Origin: Leishmania mexicana MHOM/GT/2001/U1103
Taxonomy: Eukaryota > Euglenozoa > Kinetoplastea > Trypanosomatida > Trypanosomatidae
Direction of reading: 5' to 3'
Assembly (NCBI RefSeq): GCF_000234665.1
Contig: NC_018324.1
Span: forward strand, 2,600,944-2,664,943
DNA: 64,000 nucleotides
Part shown: positions 1-9,281 of the stretch, piece by piece
Position numbering within the stretch: the stretch's first letter is position 1
Layout of the letters: each line of letters starts with the position of its first letter
Made by a program: the position numbers and the translations under genes
The notes under the pieces: generated by a model
Databases searched by the model: none
The model's input: only the letters and a program-made list of their open reading frames with translations
What the model was told of the DNA's origin: nothing

Positions 1-184
1 GCAGTGCCCCGCCGCGACCAGCTTGCCAGTGGTTCGGATACAGAAACATGCTGGCGTACCACACATCGCTGTCAACCAGCTTGCTGCTCGGACCGTTCGC
101 GTCTTCGGGTCTCGCATACTCCATCACAGCTGCCGAAACGCTCGACAAGAACCGATCCAGTCGACTATTCTCAAGAAAGCGCAT
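1..184 (-). CDS. N-terminus of an unrecognised protein, cut by the left window edge
   Basis: A minus-strand frame starts with ATG at 184 and stays open to the window edge, about 61 codons. The translation begins MRFLENSRLDRF and contains SDVWYASMFLYPNHW. Its mixed hydrophobic and aromatic composition looks like real coding sequence and not like the low-complexity spacer translations nearby. It follows Nup155 in the transcription direction at the spacing usual in this window. A polypyrimidine tract on the minus strand (A-rich plus strand around 353-368) lies upstream and could direct trans-splicing. A second in-frame ATG is at 124. The frame is also open for about 20 codons upstream of 184, but without an ATG. 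I do not recognise the family. Confidence 0.55.
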   Translation of the reverse strand, partial: MRFLENSRLDRFLSSVSAAVMEYARPEDANGPSSKLVDSDVWYASMFLYPNHWQAGRGGAL

Positions 185-993
185 CACGTCCCTTCTTGGA
201 GTGACACTGAAAGCGACACCAGGAGGCAGACTGCCTTCACGCCGCACTCAGAGAGAAATAGTTGCCGCGCTGACAAGTGTATCCAGCGCTCCACAACAAC
301 ACAGCGGTGAGGAATAAACGGTCATCAGAGGCGGCGCAGATGTCATCAAACGGTAAAAAAAAGAGAAATGTGGACAGGCGAAGAGAAGTGCAAAGACATC
401 GAGACAAAACGCGCGCCTACATAGATCACCGGCGCGGGGTACCGAATCGAAACAGCCCTTCTGATCACTGCAGTGCGTGGGGTGGAGGGAAGGAGGAGGG
501 GGGAGGCGTCCTTGGAGACGAGCCGCTGCGCGCCTTTAAGCCCACACTCGACTCAAGGCACGCCAGCACACTTATAAACCGAAACAACAGCAAAAAGAAT
601 AAACAGAGCGCGCATACCCGAGGAATGTCCTCGTTCAAGGCAGCCGCACGGGCCGATGGACCAGCCACAGAATGTCACGTCTTTACAGCAGCTATTTCGC
701 CTGTTTTTTTTTTGATTCCTGTGTGGATTCACTGAGGCTCCGTCGGCTGGCCAAAGCCAGTCGCAGCCGTTCGGACCGACGGAGGGAGCACTCTCTCGAC
801 GAAGGGAAACGAAAACAAGACGAGAAGAGAAGCACCACACGTTACCACGTCATTACCAATCTAGAGAGTAATACCCACTCCCCCCCACCACCACTCGCTT
901 TCCGTCCTCTTTTTCTGAATGCCAACAAGCGCGACAAATCCACGCCTTGAAGAAGCAGTTTATCCACGGACAGCCTCGCTAGCTGGTGGCTAG
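185..993. other. Intergenic spacer, no gene seen
   Basis: This is spacer between the Nup155 stop and the start of the left-edge gene. It holds A-rich and GA-rich plus-strand runs (pyrimidine-rich on the transcribed-sense minus strand), for example near 353-368 and 780-835. These suit trans-splicing and polyadenylation signals. Open frames here are low-complexity and not convincing. Confidence 0.6.
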
Positions 994-3900
994 CTACAGG
1001 TACACGCCACTTGAGGCCAGCGTGTTGGCCTTTCGCAGTAGCTCATCCGCCTGCTCCACCGCCGCCTGCTCATTTGGCGATGCAACAGCTCCCGCAGCGC
1101 GGCGAATCATGCTGCGTGTGGCGGTCATGGCGTTGCTGACGAGCCACTGCTGCACAGAGCCGCGCCGGCCGAGGTCCGCTAGATAAACCAGCACTGTGGC
1201 GTACGCGTAAACAAGGTAGCCGCGCGTCACACCGGCCTCAACAAACTCCACACACACCACACCTGTGTCGTCCCTACCCTCAAGGATGCTCTCGTATGTG
1301 ATGAAGAGCACCTTGAGGTCGACCCCAAGACTTACCAGCAGCTGCACCACTTCCGTCGAACCCGCCGGCGAGCGCACAAACGCGCGAGCCTCTAGAAGCC
1401 GCACCAGGTATGACAGTGGAAAGCAGCTGACCTGGTGAAAGTATCTGTCGATGAGCCGCTTCGTAATGGTCTCCGTTGAGTCCTTCTTGTTCTCATAGGC
1501 ACGGCCGATGCAGGTGGCATACACGCCAACGTCTGTGACGTTGGAGCAAAGCAGCGCATCCAGCTGCACCTCTGCGCCACCTAGCGCCGGATACATGCCA
1601 CCCACCTCTGTCAGGTCGCTTGCGGAGGCGACAAAGCTAGACAAGAACTCAATGTGCTGCAGGGCGACATCGCGCTCCGTCACCATTTGACCCTCCCATT
1701 CCACACGACGGTCGAGAGTGGCACTGCCGGAAGAGATGAACTCGGTGGCAATGCGGTATAGCCGCTGCTGCGCCTCCATCAAGCGCAGCTGCTGCTCCAC
1801 CTGCTGCGTTTGGTCGGATTGACACTTCCGGGCACAGTCGAGAGCCTCGCGCAGGCACCGGAGGCGATACTGAAGCCGGTCGGCAACTGGCGTGTCGGAA
1901 AGCGGAGACAGGGCCATCACGAAGCACTGCTGCATCGCGCCTCGGTAGTCGCCCTGGACGCTGGCGAGGTAGTGCGCATACTCCTCCGTCAGCATCTCGG
2001 CATTGCGTCGCAAATAGCTGCCGAGAAACTGGGAGCGCGCCGCTACAAGCGTCTCTCGCAGCGATTTGGCCGTATTCCTGTCGTCACGCGGGGCGCACAT
2101 CCAGTCGAAGAGAAAGCAGTGCGCGTACTCGTCTGACGGCTCAACCTGCCAAATGGTGCCGGAACGGCGCGGACCGCCGAGGAGGTCGTCCACCACGCTC
2201 CGGTGCGTCAGCCACGCCGACTCCAGGGTAGAAACCACAAGCTCCAGCACCTGGGTCTTCGTCTGGTGCAGAGAGTAGGCGTTGCCATACCGCGCCTGGT
2301 CGCCAACTTGACCGGCCCCCTCCGCCAAAAAAACACTCAGCGCCGCATTGTTCGGGTCCAGCTGCGCCGCCGCGTGCAGCAAGAGCTCCACCGCCACATT
2401 CTCGTATTTCAGGCTCCGCAGCTGCTCGCAGATGTTCTGAAGCGCGCCGGATGGCCAGTACGTCGCAGCCTTAGCACCTACCTCGGTAGCCCACTTATGC
2501 ACCTGTGCCTCCGTGTACGATTGAAGAGACTCGCCACGTGTCAAAGATCGCATGTCGCTCTGAAGCTGATAGGCTTCCGAGCTGATGCCGCCAAAAAAGT
2601 ACGGGCACCGTCGCTGCAGCTGCGCGAACGAGGCTGCTCGAAGTCCAGACCCGGCGCTGATGCCATACTGGGAGTCTAGCATCACCTGACTCAGATAATG
2701 TCCCAGCCGCTGCGCGACCGCAGAGTCCCGCATCACCTGCGCAAACGTCACCGACGCGTCTTCAGAGTAGAGCGGGATGCCGAGCACGCGCTGTAGCAGC
2801 GTCGCCGCCTGCCACGCCTTGTGCGTCAGCTCGTAGCACCTGTACAACATGGTCGCCTGTAGCCTCTTCACGTCCTCGGCACGCAAGCTCCGGCCGCGCG
2901 GCACCATCACGACGACCTTGTCCGCCTGCCACTCGTGCTGAAAGCTCACCGTGCGCTGGTGCTCCGGTAAGCCGCTGATAGACAGGCTGTCCAAGTACTG
3001 GATGACCTTTTCGAGCACCCGTACCGCGGGGACGGCGCTACTATGCGTGATCGTGCCCAATCCCGTATTCCAGAGCAGACACAGCGCTCGGGCAACAAAG
3101 GCAACGAGCCCCGTCGCAAACGGCGACATGAGAACGACGACATGCTGGACCTCGGCATCCGTTACGCTACTCGCCGGCACCGCTTGCGTCGCAGGCAGCT
3201 GTAGGCTACGCAGCAGTTCGCGCGCTCGCCGCAGCACTTCAGCGTTGTTCCCACACAGCAGCTGTTGGCCTAGCTCATTCAATGCCGCCCCATCGTCGCG
3301 GCTGCTCGAAAGCGCCGAATCCTTCGTGAACGGTAGTGGGCGCTCCGTTGTTACGTTCAAAGCGCCAACGGCGACCTGAAGGAGCATCGCCGCGTAGTCG
3401 GTGGCACTGTACACGGACGTGAAGCGGCTGAGCAGACTCTCGCGGCAGTCCGCATCGCTTGTCGACAGAATCAGGTACAGCGTGTCGACAGGGCGGGCTT
3501 GAGCAAAGAGTGACAGGCCATGGCGATGCACCACGACGTAGGTCGGTCTGGGTGAGCAAACCTGTGCGCACAAGTCAGAAAGGTTTTGCGGGCCCTGCGT
3601 CGGCATCCGATCGATCGCGTCGACTCGCACAATACGCGAGGATGGACCGCTGAAGGATGCCACGATGTCCCGCACATTTTGATGCGGCGCCATCACCGTG
3701 GCAGGGGAGGTGGCGGCAAGCACTTCATCGGAGGCTCGGTCGTCGTTCATGTCGCTGAAGGCGGCCAAGAAGACTGATGCGGAGGCGTAGCAGACACTGA
3801 TTTCTTTGTTTGCTGACAAGTACGAAGGCGTGTGCGATTGCAGAATGAGCTCACCGCTGAAGACGGAATCGAATGCGTTGATGTAGCGATAGCGAAACTG

Positions 3901-4914
3901 GTCCCCATTGAGGGCGGTGGACATGAGCCGGCACCCTTGCGCATCGGTTTCTATCACAAACAATCGCGTGAGTGGCGCTGATTCGACATGAGGGGCGGAG
4001 TGAGAGCGCGGCAGCCGATCGGGCCGATGGCGAAGAGAGAGCATGTAGCTTATGCCACCACTGGGGTTCAGGCGCCACAGACTAATCGTGCTGCGCTCAC
4101 ACAGCGTAGCCAAGATGCCGTCACGCTCGTCCAAAACGAGATCGATTAGCCCGCCATGCCCGCTACCTCTCCACGACTGCCACAGATTCGCAACAGCCGA
4201 TGTCACCTGCCCAAGGATAGGGGCACTCGAGAACCAATAGCCGTAATACACCATGCGTATCTTCGGTGTAATGGGGGTATTCTCACGCATGTAACGCAGC
4301 TCATACACATTTCCGTCCGCACCTGCGCAGAACACGCGGCCGCTGCTGCCGATCGCCTTCGTTATCACGGTGTCAGTGGAGCAGCTGTACCCCAGGTTGA
4401 CAACCTTCATCTCAGCCAGCTCCCCCTCGCCAAGGATGCAAAGGCCCAAGAGAAACATCATGCTGGTGGTGCCCACAGGAATGATGTATGTTACGTGCGG
4501 CTGGAAGATGCCACTAAGCGGCCGAAGTGGAGATCCGACAACGCTGATCATCTCCGGAATCTCATCGTAGACGCAGAATTCGCGGCCGCCACGGTAGTCC
4601 CAAATGACGAGCCGGTTGTCTACAGTGAACCACGCACGGGACAAGTCGGCAAACACGCCGGTGAGAGAGCCGTAGCGCATCGACTTCCACAGCTCCAACA
4701 GTGGCTCTGGCCATGCTACACCACCTACCGGGAAAAAATCAGGGACAGCGTACGTTGTGTCCCGGGTGCTTAGTGCGTACGAGTTCGACCGTACAAACCC
4801 GATGGCGTGAGGGTTGAGTCGTCGCTCCACCGCCGCACTGCTAAGTGCCGTGCTCACAGCATCCTCGACCACATGATTGGCACCGTTTCGAGCTGCGTTG
4901 AGCTGCTGCTGCAT
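994..4914 (-). CDS. Nup155/Nup170-family nucleoporin (inner ring)
   Basis: This 1306-aa protein is a scaffold component of the nuclear pore inner ring, homologous to human Nup155, yeast Nup157/170 and the trypanosome Nup144-type protein. The N-terminal third (about residues 60-500) reads as the family beta-propeller. Recognisable blocks are GVFADLSRAWFTVDNRLVIWDY, close to the human SRAWLTIDSDIFMWNY segment, then GIFQPHVTYIIPV and SSGRVFCAGADGNVYEL. The remainder is helical without low-complexity FG repeats, as expected for the alpha-solenoid. Length is near the human protein (about 1390 aa). The ATG at 4914 is the first Met and is preceded by a long CT-rich tract on the minus strand (about 5070-5105). 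The family call is firm; the exact trypanosome numbering is from memory. Confidence 0.88.
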   Translation of the reverse strand: MQQQLNAARNGANHVVEDAVSTALSSAAVERRLNPHAIGFVRSNSYALSTRDTTYAVPDFFPVGGVAWPEPLLELWKSMRYGSLTGVFADLSRAWFTVDNRLVIWDYRGGREFCVYDEIPEMISVVGSPLRPLSGIFQPHVTYIIPVGTTSMMFLLGLCILGEGELAEMKVVNLGYSCSTDTVITKAIGSSGRVFCAGADGNVYELRYMRENTPITPKIRMVYYGYWFSSAPILGQVTSAVANLWQSWRGSGHGGLIDLVLDERDGILATLCERSTISLWRLNPSGGISYMLSLRHRPDRLPRSHSAPHVESAPLTRLFVIETDAQGCRLMSTALNGDQFRYRYINAFDSVFSGELILQSHTPSYLSANKEISVCYASASVFLAAFSDMNDDRASDEVLAATSPATVMAPHQNVRDIVASFSGPSSRIVRVDAIDRMPTQGPQNLSDLCAQVCSPRPTYVVVHRHGLSLFAQARPVDTLYLILSTSDADCRESLLSRFTSVYSATDYAAMLLQVAVGALNVTTERPLPFTKDSALSSSRDDGAALNELGQQLLCGNNAEVLRRARELLRSLQLPATQAVPASSVTDAEVQHVVVLMSPFATGLVAFVARALCLLWNTGLGTITHSSAVPAVRVLEKVIQYLDSLSISGLPEHQRTVSFQHEWQADKVVVMVPRGRSLRAEDVKRLQATMLYRCYELTHKAWQAATLLQRVLGIPLYSEDASVTFAQVMRDSAVAQRLGHYLSQVMLDSQYGISAGSGLRAASFAQLQRRCPYFFGGISSEAYQLQSDMRSLTRGESLQSYTEAQVHKWATEVGAKAATYWPSGALQNICEQLRSLKYENVAVELLLHAAAQLDPNNAALSVFLAEGAGQVGDQARYGNAYSLHQTKTQVLELVVSTLESAWLTHRSVVDDLLGGPRRSGTIWQVEPSDEYAHCFLFDWMCAPRDDRNTAKSLRETLVAARSQFLGSYLRRNAEMLTEEYAHYLASVQGDYRGAMQQCFVMALSPLSDTPVADRLQYRLRCLREALDCARKCQSDQTQQVEQQLRLMEAQQRLYRIATEFISSGSATLDRRVEWEGQMVTERDVALQHIEFLSSFVASASDLTEVGGMYPALGGAEVQLDALLCSNVTDVGVYATCIGRAYENKKDSTETITKRLIDRYFHQVSCFPLSYLVRLLEARAFVRSPAGSTEVVQLLVSLGVDLKVLFITYESILEGRDDTGVVCVEFVEAGVTRGYLVYAYATVLVYLADLGRRGSVQQWLVSNAMTATRSMIRRAAGAVASPNEQAAVEQADELLRKANTLASSGVYL

Positions 4915-5809
4915 TGTCGCCGCTCACACGAGTGCACGTACACAGTATTCGCAATGCTACGGACACTCTCCAATCCAGCCAAGGGAATCCGTGCGCTGAC
5001 GCACCCCAGCGCTCAATTGAGTAGAGGGGAGTGGGAGAAGAAAAATGTGAGCCGGAGCGGCAGGCCGAGCGCTGGAGAGAGGGAGGGAGAGGGAGGGGGG
5101 AGGATGGCAGTGTCGCCAGAGGAAACCCTCATAAACAAGTCCAGAGAAACAAACTGCAAACCCTACGTTGAGCGAGATGTGAGTAAAGCAAGAGACGATA
5201 GTAGAGCATACGAGTTGGGCGCATTCGTGCGAATTGGGACGCTCCAGCAAGCATTGGCTGCACACCCTGTGCGCTCCGTATAGAGCCGAGTCGTGAAGCG
5301 GAAAACCGCGCACATGAACCTTCGCGGCACGTGTGCACCCGCAACGAAACGCCGCTGCGGCATCATGATCAGCAGTGCCCTGGCTACCCACTTTTGTTTG
5401 GCCTCCTTGAGATTGCCATCGCGACATGCTTTCAAACTAAAAGCCCCTCACACTCCCCGTCCCCTACACGAGCACGTGCAACAAGTGAATACACGTGCAC
5501 GCCAATGTAGCGCAGTTCGTGCCACGTGCGTGGATAGTGATGTACAGGGACGGAAAGGGAGACAGAAAATCAAACGTATGTCGCGCTCACGGGAGTCGAA
5601 ACGATGCCCCGTGTGCGTACTTGACCGAGCAAGAACAGTTGTGCGGCACAGGAACGGAGACCAGAGAAAGAGGGTAGTACCCCGAGGCCCTCGCACCTCC
5701 TCTCGATTCGCTTGCAGGCGTTTGATTAGCCCCATCTGTGTAGTGCGCTGTTGTTGTTTTGTGCGTGTGTAATGTGGAGGGAGGGAGAGGGGCTTGGAAG
5801 CTTTCTCTC
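4915..5809. other. Intergenic spacer upstream of Nup155
   Basis: No credible gene. The notable feature is a purine-only plus-strand run around 5074-5103, which is a strong CT-tract on the minus strand 160-190 bases upstream of the Nup155 ATG. It is a likely spliced-leader polypyrimidine tract and, by the coupling rule in trypanosomatids, positions polyadenylation of the upstream LRR gene. Confidence 0.55.
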
Positions 5810-7936
5810 TCAGTGGTTCGAGTCAGAATCCGAATCGATAAGCAGTGACCTAAAGTGGGAGGTAGACGCTGGTTTAGCGTAGTCCTTTGGAGACGGCCGC
5901 GCGGTGTTAGCTGCCGCACTGCCGCCATCCGACTTGGCAACTTGAAAACTGGCGCTGCTTGTCTGTTTCCCCTCCGGTCTCCCGCTGAAAACGATGGAGG
6001 ACCTCTGCGAGGCAGCGCCAGGTCTGCCGAACGATCCGACGCTTGCAAGAGCTGTGCTCCCCGGCGCCGCCGCCGCGTCTGTTCCACTTCTCACTTCCAC
6101 GCTGGACACAGATGAAGTCGCGGATGTCCTCCCCGCCTGCGTTTTCCGAGGCGGGACGCGCAGAGGTGGAGGAGCTTTAGAGCTGCCAGCAGGTCGTGCG
6201 GCATTGGCTGGCGCCAGAGGCGGTACACGAGGTGGTTGCACTGCATTCTCTTCTACGCCAGGTACAATGACGCCCCCCTCCGACGCATGGCTCTGGCCCC
6301 TGGTATCGCTTTGAAAGACGACCGACTCAGAATCGATGCTCTTGAGCACGAGACTCTCAAGCCCCTCGGACTTTATCGCGGGAAACACTTCGACAGTCTC
6401 TGCCTTTGTAGACTTCGACAGGGCGCCATCGACCTGTGCGACCGATGCATCGAAGTCGTGGCTCGCCGCGCCAAGTGCCTCAGGTGCAAAGTTGTCCTTT
6501 GTCACCGCAGCAGCGGTGCGCGACTTTCGTGTCGCCTTCACCGAATAGTCAGGGTGAGACCGCCCCGCAGAGCTAGGGCTTGAGTAGGCCGCCGGCAAAG
6601 GAGGAACATCCGTGACATTGTCGAGTGTCTCCACGTGCTTCGCCGCGGGCGCGCCACGCTCTATGTTACTAGCTGATGGTGTCGATGTCAGCACCCCGGC
6701 CTTGGTTGCGTTCGCCGGATGTTCTGACGCGGTACACCACGAGATACTCTGCCCCACCTCGGACAAACTAAAGGAGGTCAGCGGCGACCCCGAGAGCGTC
6801 AGCGCTTTGGGGGAGTGGCGGCGCACACTTTCCACCACCTGCAACTCCCCCTGCGTGGTCACCGAGAGCGGTGGCACAGGACGGGCACTGAGGAGAAACA
6901 GCGCCTTGTAAACAGCCTGCAGGAGCGGAAGCGAATCGAAGCGCAGCTCCACTGTGCCACCGGTTGCATCCGTTGCCGCCAATGTGAGAGGACGAACATG
7001 ACGCACGCGGAGAGAGCGCAAGGTGAGTTGCACAAGGCGATCGCGGGACAAGAAGGACTCGGCAGTCAGCGTTTCATGGTCAATCTGAAGACAGACGCGA
7101 TGAAAGTCGCCCTGCTCGCTGCCCAGGTTGTGGCGGAGCTGAATCCCTTGCAGGAAGCTCATCTTGTCCATTAACGCAAGTTCGGCAGCCGAGAAGAGCC
7201 CACTAGAGGACGAAACCCTGTTGTTGTTACCAAGAACCCCCACAGCTGCTTCCGTGGGTGGAAGTAGCGGGACCGCGTGGGCTGACGACGAGGCGGCAAG
7301 CTGACACTCCAGCTGCGCGACTCGCCGTGTCAGCCGCGTGATTGTTCTCTCTCGTTCAGTCATCTGAAGCTCGGCTGCTGTGCTGTGGCCGTGCTGTCTC
7401 TGCGTGCGGTCAAGATTGGCCAACACGGCTTTGACACTCGCCAAGCGGCTGCTCTGTGTTCGTTTGTACTCATCCCTTCGAAGGCGCCTGAACTCGTCGA
7501 TGATGGCATCGTACTCGGCGCTGGTGCGCGGATGAAGATCTAAAAGCCACCCGTAACTCACCGCTAGCGCAGCCCTCTTCCCAAGCGCCTTCGCGACGTG
7601 TCGCTCTTGGGAGGTGATAGGAAGGCCATCTACATCCTCCAGACCGAAGCCGATGGTGAGTAGCGCCATGAGACGGTAGTATGGGTGGCATGCGACCGGG
7701 CACCCCTGCAGATGCAGCGACCTGAGAGAGACCTGCCTAGTGAGCCCGCGAAACGACTCAATGTTGTTGTGCTGTAAATACAGTTCGATGAGATACGGGT
7801 GTGTGCCAAAGAACTCAAAGCTGGTGAGTCCGTTGCGCTGCAGATTTATTACGAGGAAGTTCTCATCCTTTCGTTCAGCCAGTCCCTCGAACGACTCCAC
7901 GCCTTGATGGACCAAATCCAGCCTGTGATACTCCAT
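5810..7936 (-). CDS. Leucine-rich-repeat protein with a disordered C-terminal half
   Basis: This 708-aa protein has an N-terminal LRR block (about residues 5-100). Tandem units include FLVINLQRNGLTSFEFF, LIELYLQHNNIESFRGL and LRSLHLQGCPV, the SDS22-like LRR pattern common in axonemal and basal-body proteins. A charged helical stretch near residues 170-215 looks coiled-coil. A compact region at about 250-350 (beta-rich, ending in LLQAVYKALFLL) could be a small folded domain. The C-terminal half is rich in Ser, Ala and Pro and probably disordered. The start is the ATG at 7936, close to the first repeat. A cytoskeletal or flagellar role is only inferred from the LRR class. No enzyme motif is visible. 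Confidence 0.75.
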   Translation of the reverse strand: MEYHRLDLVHQGVESFEGLAERKDENFLVINLQRNGLTSFEFFGTHPYLIELYLQHNNIESFRGLTRQVSLRSLHLQGCPVACHPYYRLMALLTIGFGLEDVDGLPITSQERHVAKALGKRAALAVSYGWLLDLHPRTSAEYDAIIDEFRRLRRDEYKRTQSSRLASVKAVLANLDRTQRQHGHSTAAELQMTERERTITRLTRRVAQLECQLAASSSAHAVPLLPPTEAAVGVLGNNNRVSSSSGLFSAAELALMDKMSFLQGIQLRHNLGSEQGDFHRVCLQIDHETLTAESFLSRDRLVQLTLRSLRVRHVRPLTLAATDATGGTVELRFDSLPLLQAVYKALFLLSARPVPPLSVTTQGELQVVESVRRHSPKALTLSGSPLTSFSLSEVGQSISWCTASEHPANATKAGVLTSTPSASNIERGAPAAKHVETLDNVTDVPPLPAAYSSPSSAGRSHPDYSVKATRKSRTAAAVTKDNFAPEALGAASHDFDASVAQVDGALSKSTKAETVEVFPAIKSEGLESLVLKSIDSESVVFQSDTRGQSHASEGGVIVPGVEENAVQPPRVPPLAPANAARPAGSSKAPPPLRVPPRKTQAGRTSATSSVSSVEVRSGTDAAAAPGSTALASVGSFGRPGAASQRSSIVFSGRPEGKQTSSASFQVAKSDGGSAAANTARPSPKDYAKPASTSHFRSLLIDSDSDSNH

Positions 7937-9281
7937 CCGAAAGTATCAGTGGAAGGGCGCAGCACACGCAGAGAGAGGCGCGAGGCCTTCAGCGCGAAGA
8001 AAGCCACAAGTCTATGCAGCGTTCGATCGCTTAGCAAGTTCGCCGGATTCAGAACAGAAGACTCAACAGCAAAAAAAAGTCATGCAAAGAAGAATGGGTA
8101 CAAGAGAAGCCGATATGTGACAATGATGAAAAGTGCGTCTGTGTGTGCGTGTGCGCGCAACACTGTACATCGGAGGGTGCCGCCGATCTAGAGGACAGAA
8201 GGGATGCAGCAGTGTACACACAGACGCATCAGAGCCGTTTTGTGCATCGTGGTTAGCCACCTGGCCGTAGAACCAGCGTAAAAGAGAGAAATCGCAACAA
8301 CGATGCGTGAGCAGGGCAGCGCACAAGGCTAAACGAGAGATACACCGACACTCGCCCGACGGCCTTGCACCCTTTCAGTTGAGGTGACCAAAGAACAGTC
8401 CTCCCTCGAGACATAACGCTGGTACCCCGATACCCGATTCCTTTGCTGCCTTCCGTACTATCCCTTCTGTTGCGCGCTGATACAGCGCTTCGGTGAAGAC
8501 TCCCTGTTGAAAGTAATTTCGAAGTTTTTCCTGTGTGCTCTCGAGCTCATTTTTCTTTTGTTGTGGTTCTTGCCTTATTTCGCCTTTTTAATTAATGAAA
8601 GGAACGCGGGCGGGCACAGGGACACAGACACGCATCACGAACCAGATCAAACTGTGTCCTCCCTCGCACCGTCGAAGGTCAAAAGGGAGCGACACGGCAA
8701 CGACGAGAATGAGAACCAAGGCAACACAGAGACCTTACACCCCCCCCACACACACACACACTCCCGTCCCACCCTGAAACGTAACGCACACTCAACGGGG
8801 GACGCCGCAGCCTGCTTGCTCGTTCGCCAACGACGTCTCCTCCTACCGCTTCATCGACAGGCAGATACGAACACGGACACTTTCACTATTCTTTTTTTTT
8901 CACAAGACATCAACCACTCGAACAAAAAAGGGGGAGGGGAGGGGAGGGGAGGGGAGGGGGAAAAAAGACATATAAAAAAGGGGAGGAAGGGAGGGGGGGC
9001 TCTCTATTCTGGAAGTAACAGCAAGGATCAGTGACATCGAAGAACAGGGTCGCAGAGGCAAAACATTAGACCGCCGCCCACAATCACGCGCTTACCGCCT
9101 ACACCCACAACTGCCGACTTGGCAGTTTGGCTGCGAAGCAACGCCACAGAGCGGCGTCTCGCCGCCGTGGGAAGTAGGCGACGGAGAAGACGGTGTGGGC
9201 GCGAGCAGTATCACTTGTTTGCTCGTCTTTACAGGCAGCATCAGGTGTTCTCATGGCACGATCTATTCTCGCTCCGCCTCC
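7937..9281. other. Long spacer with simple repeats, no gene seen
   Basis: These 1.3 kb between CCT-theta and the LRR gene hold a short CA run (about 8745-8762), a perfect GGGGA-type repeat (about 8935-8960) and further G-rich purine blocks to about 9000. On the minus strand these are C/T tracts. The short open frames are biased translations of these repeats. Confidence 0.6.
8934..8960. repeat. (GGGGA)n purine repeat, G-quadruplex-prone
   Basis: Five consecutive GGGGA units run on the plus strand, followed by more G-rich sequence to about 9000. The transcribed-sense (minus) strand is C/T only, so the RNA carries a polypyrimidine tract while the template strand could form a G-quadruplex. The tract lies about 320 bases downstream of the CCT-theta stop, inside its probable 3' UTR or the splice region of the next gene. 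Confidence 0.75.
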
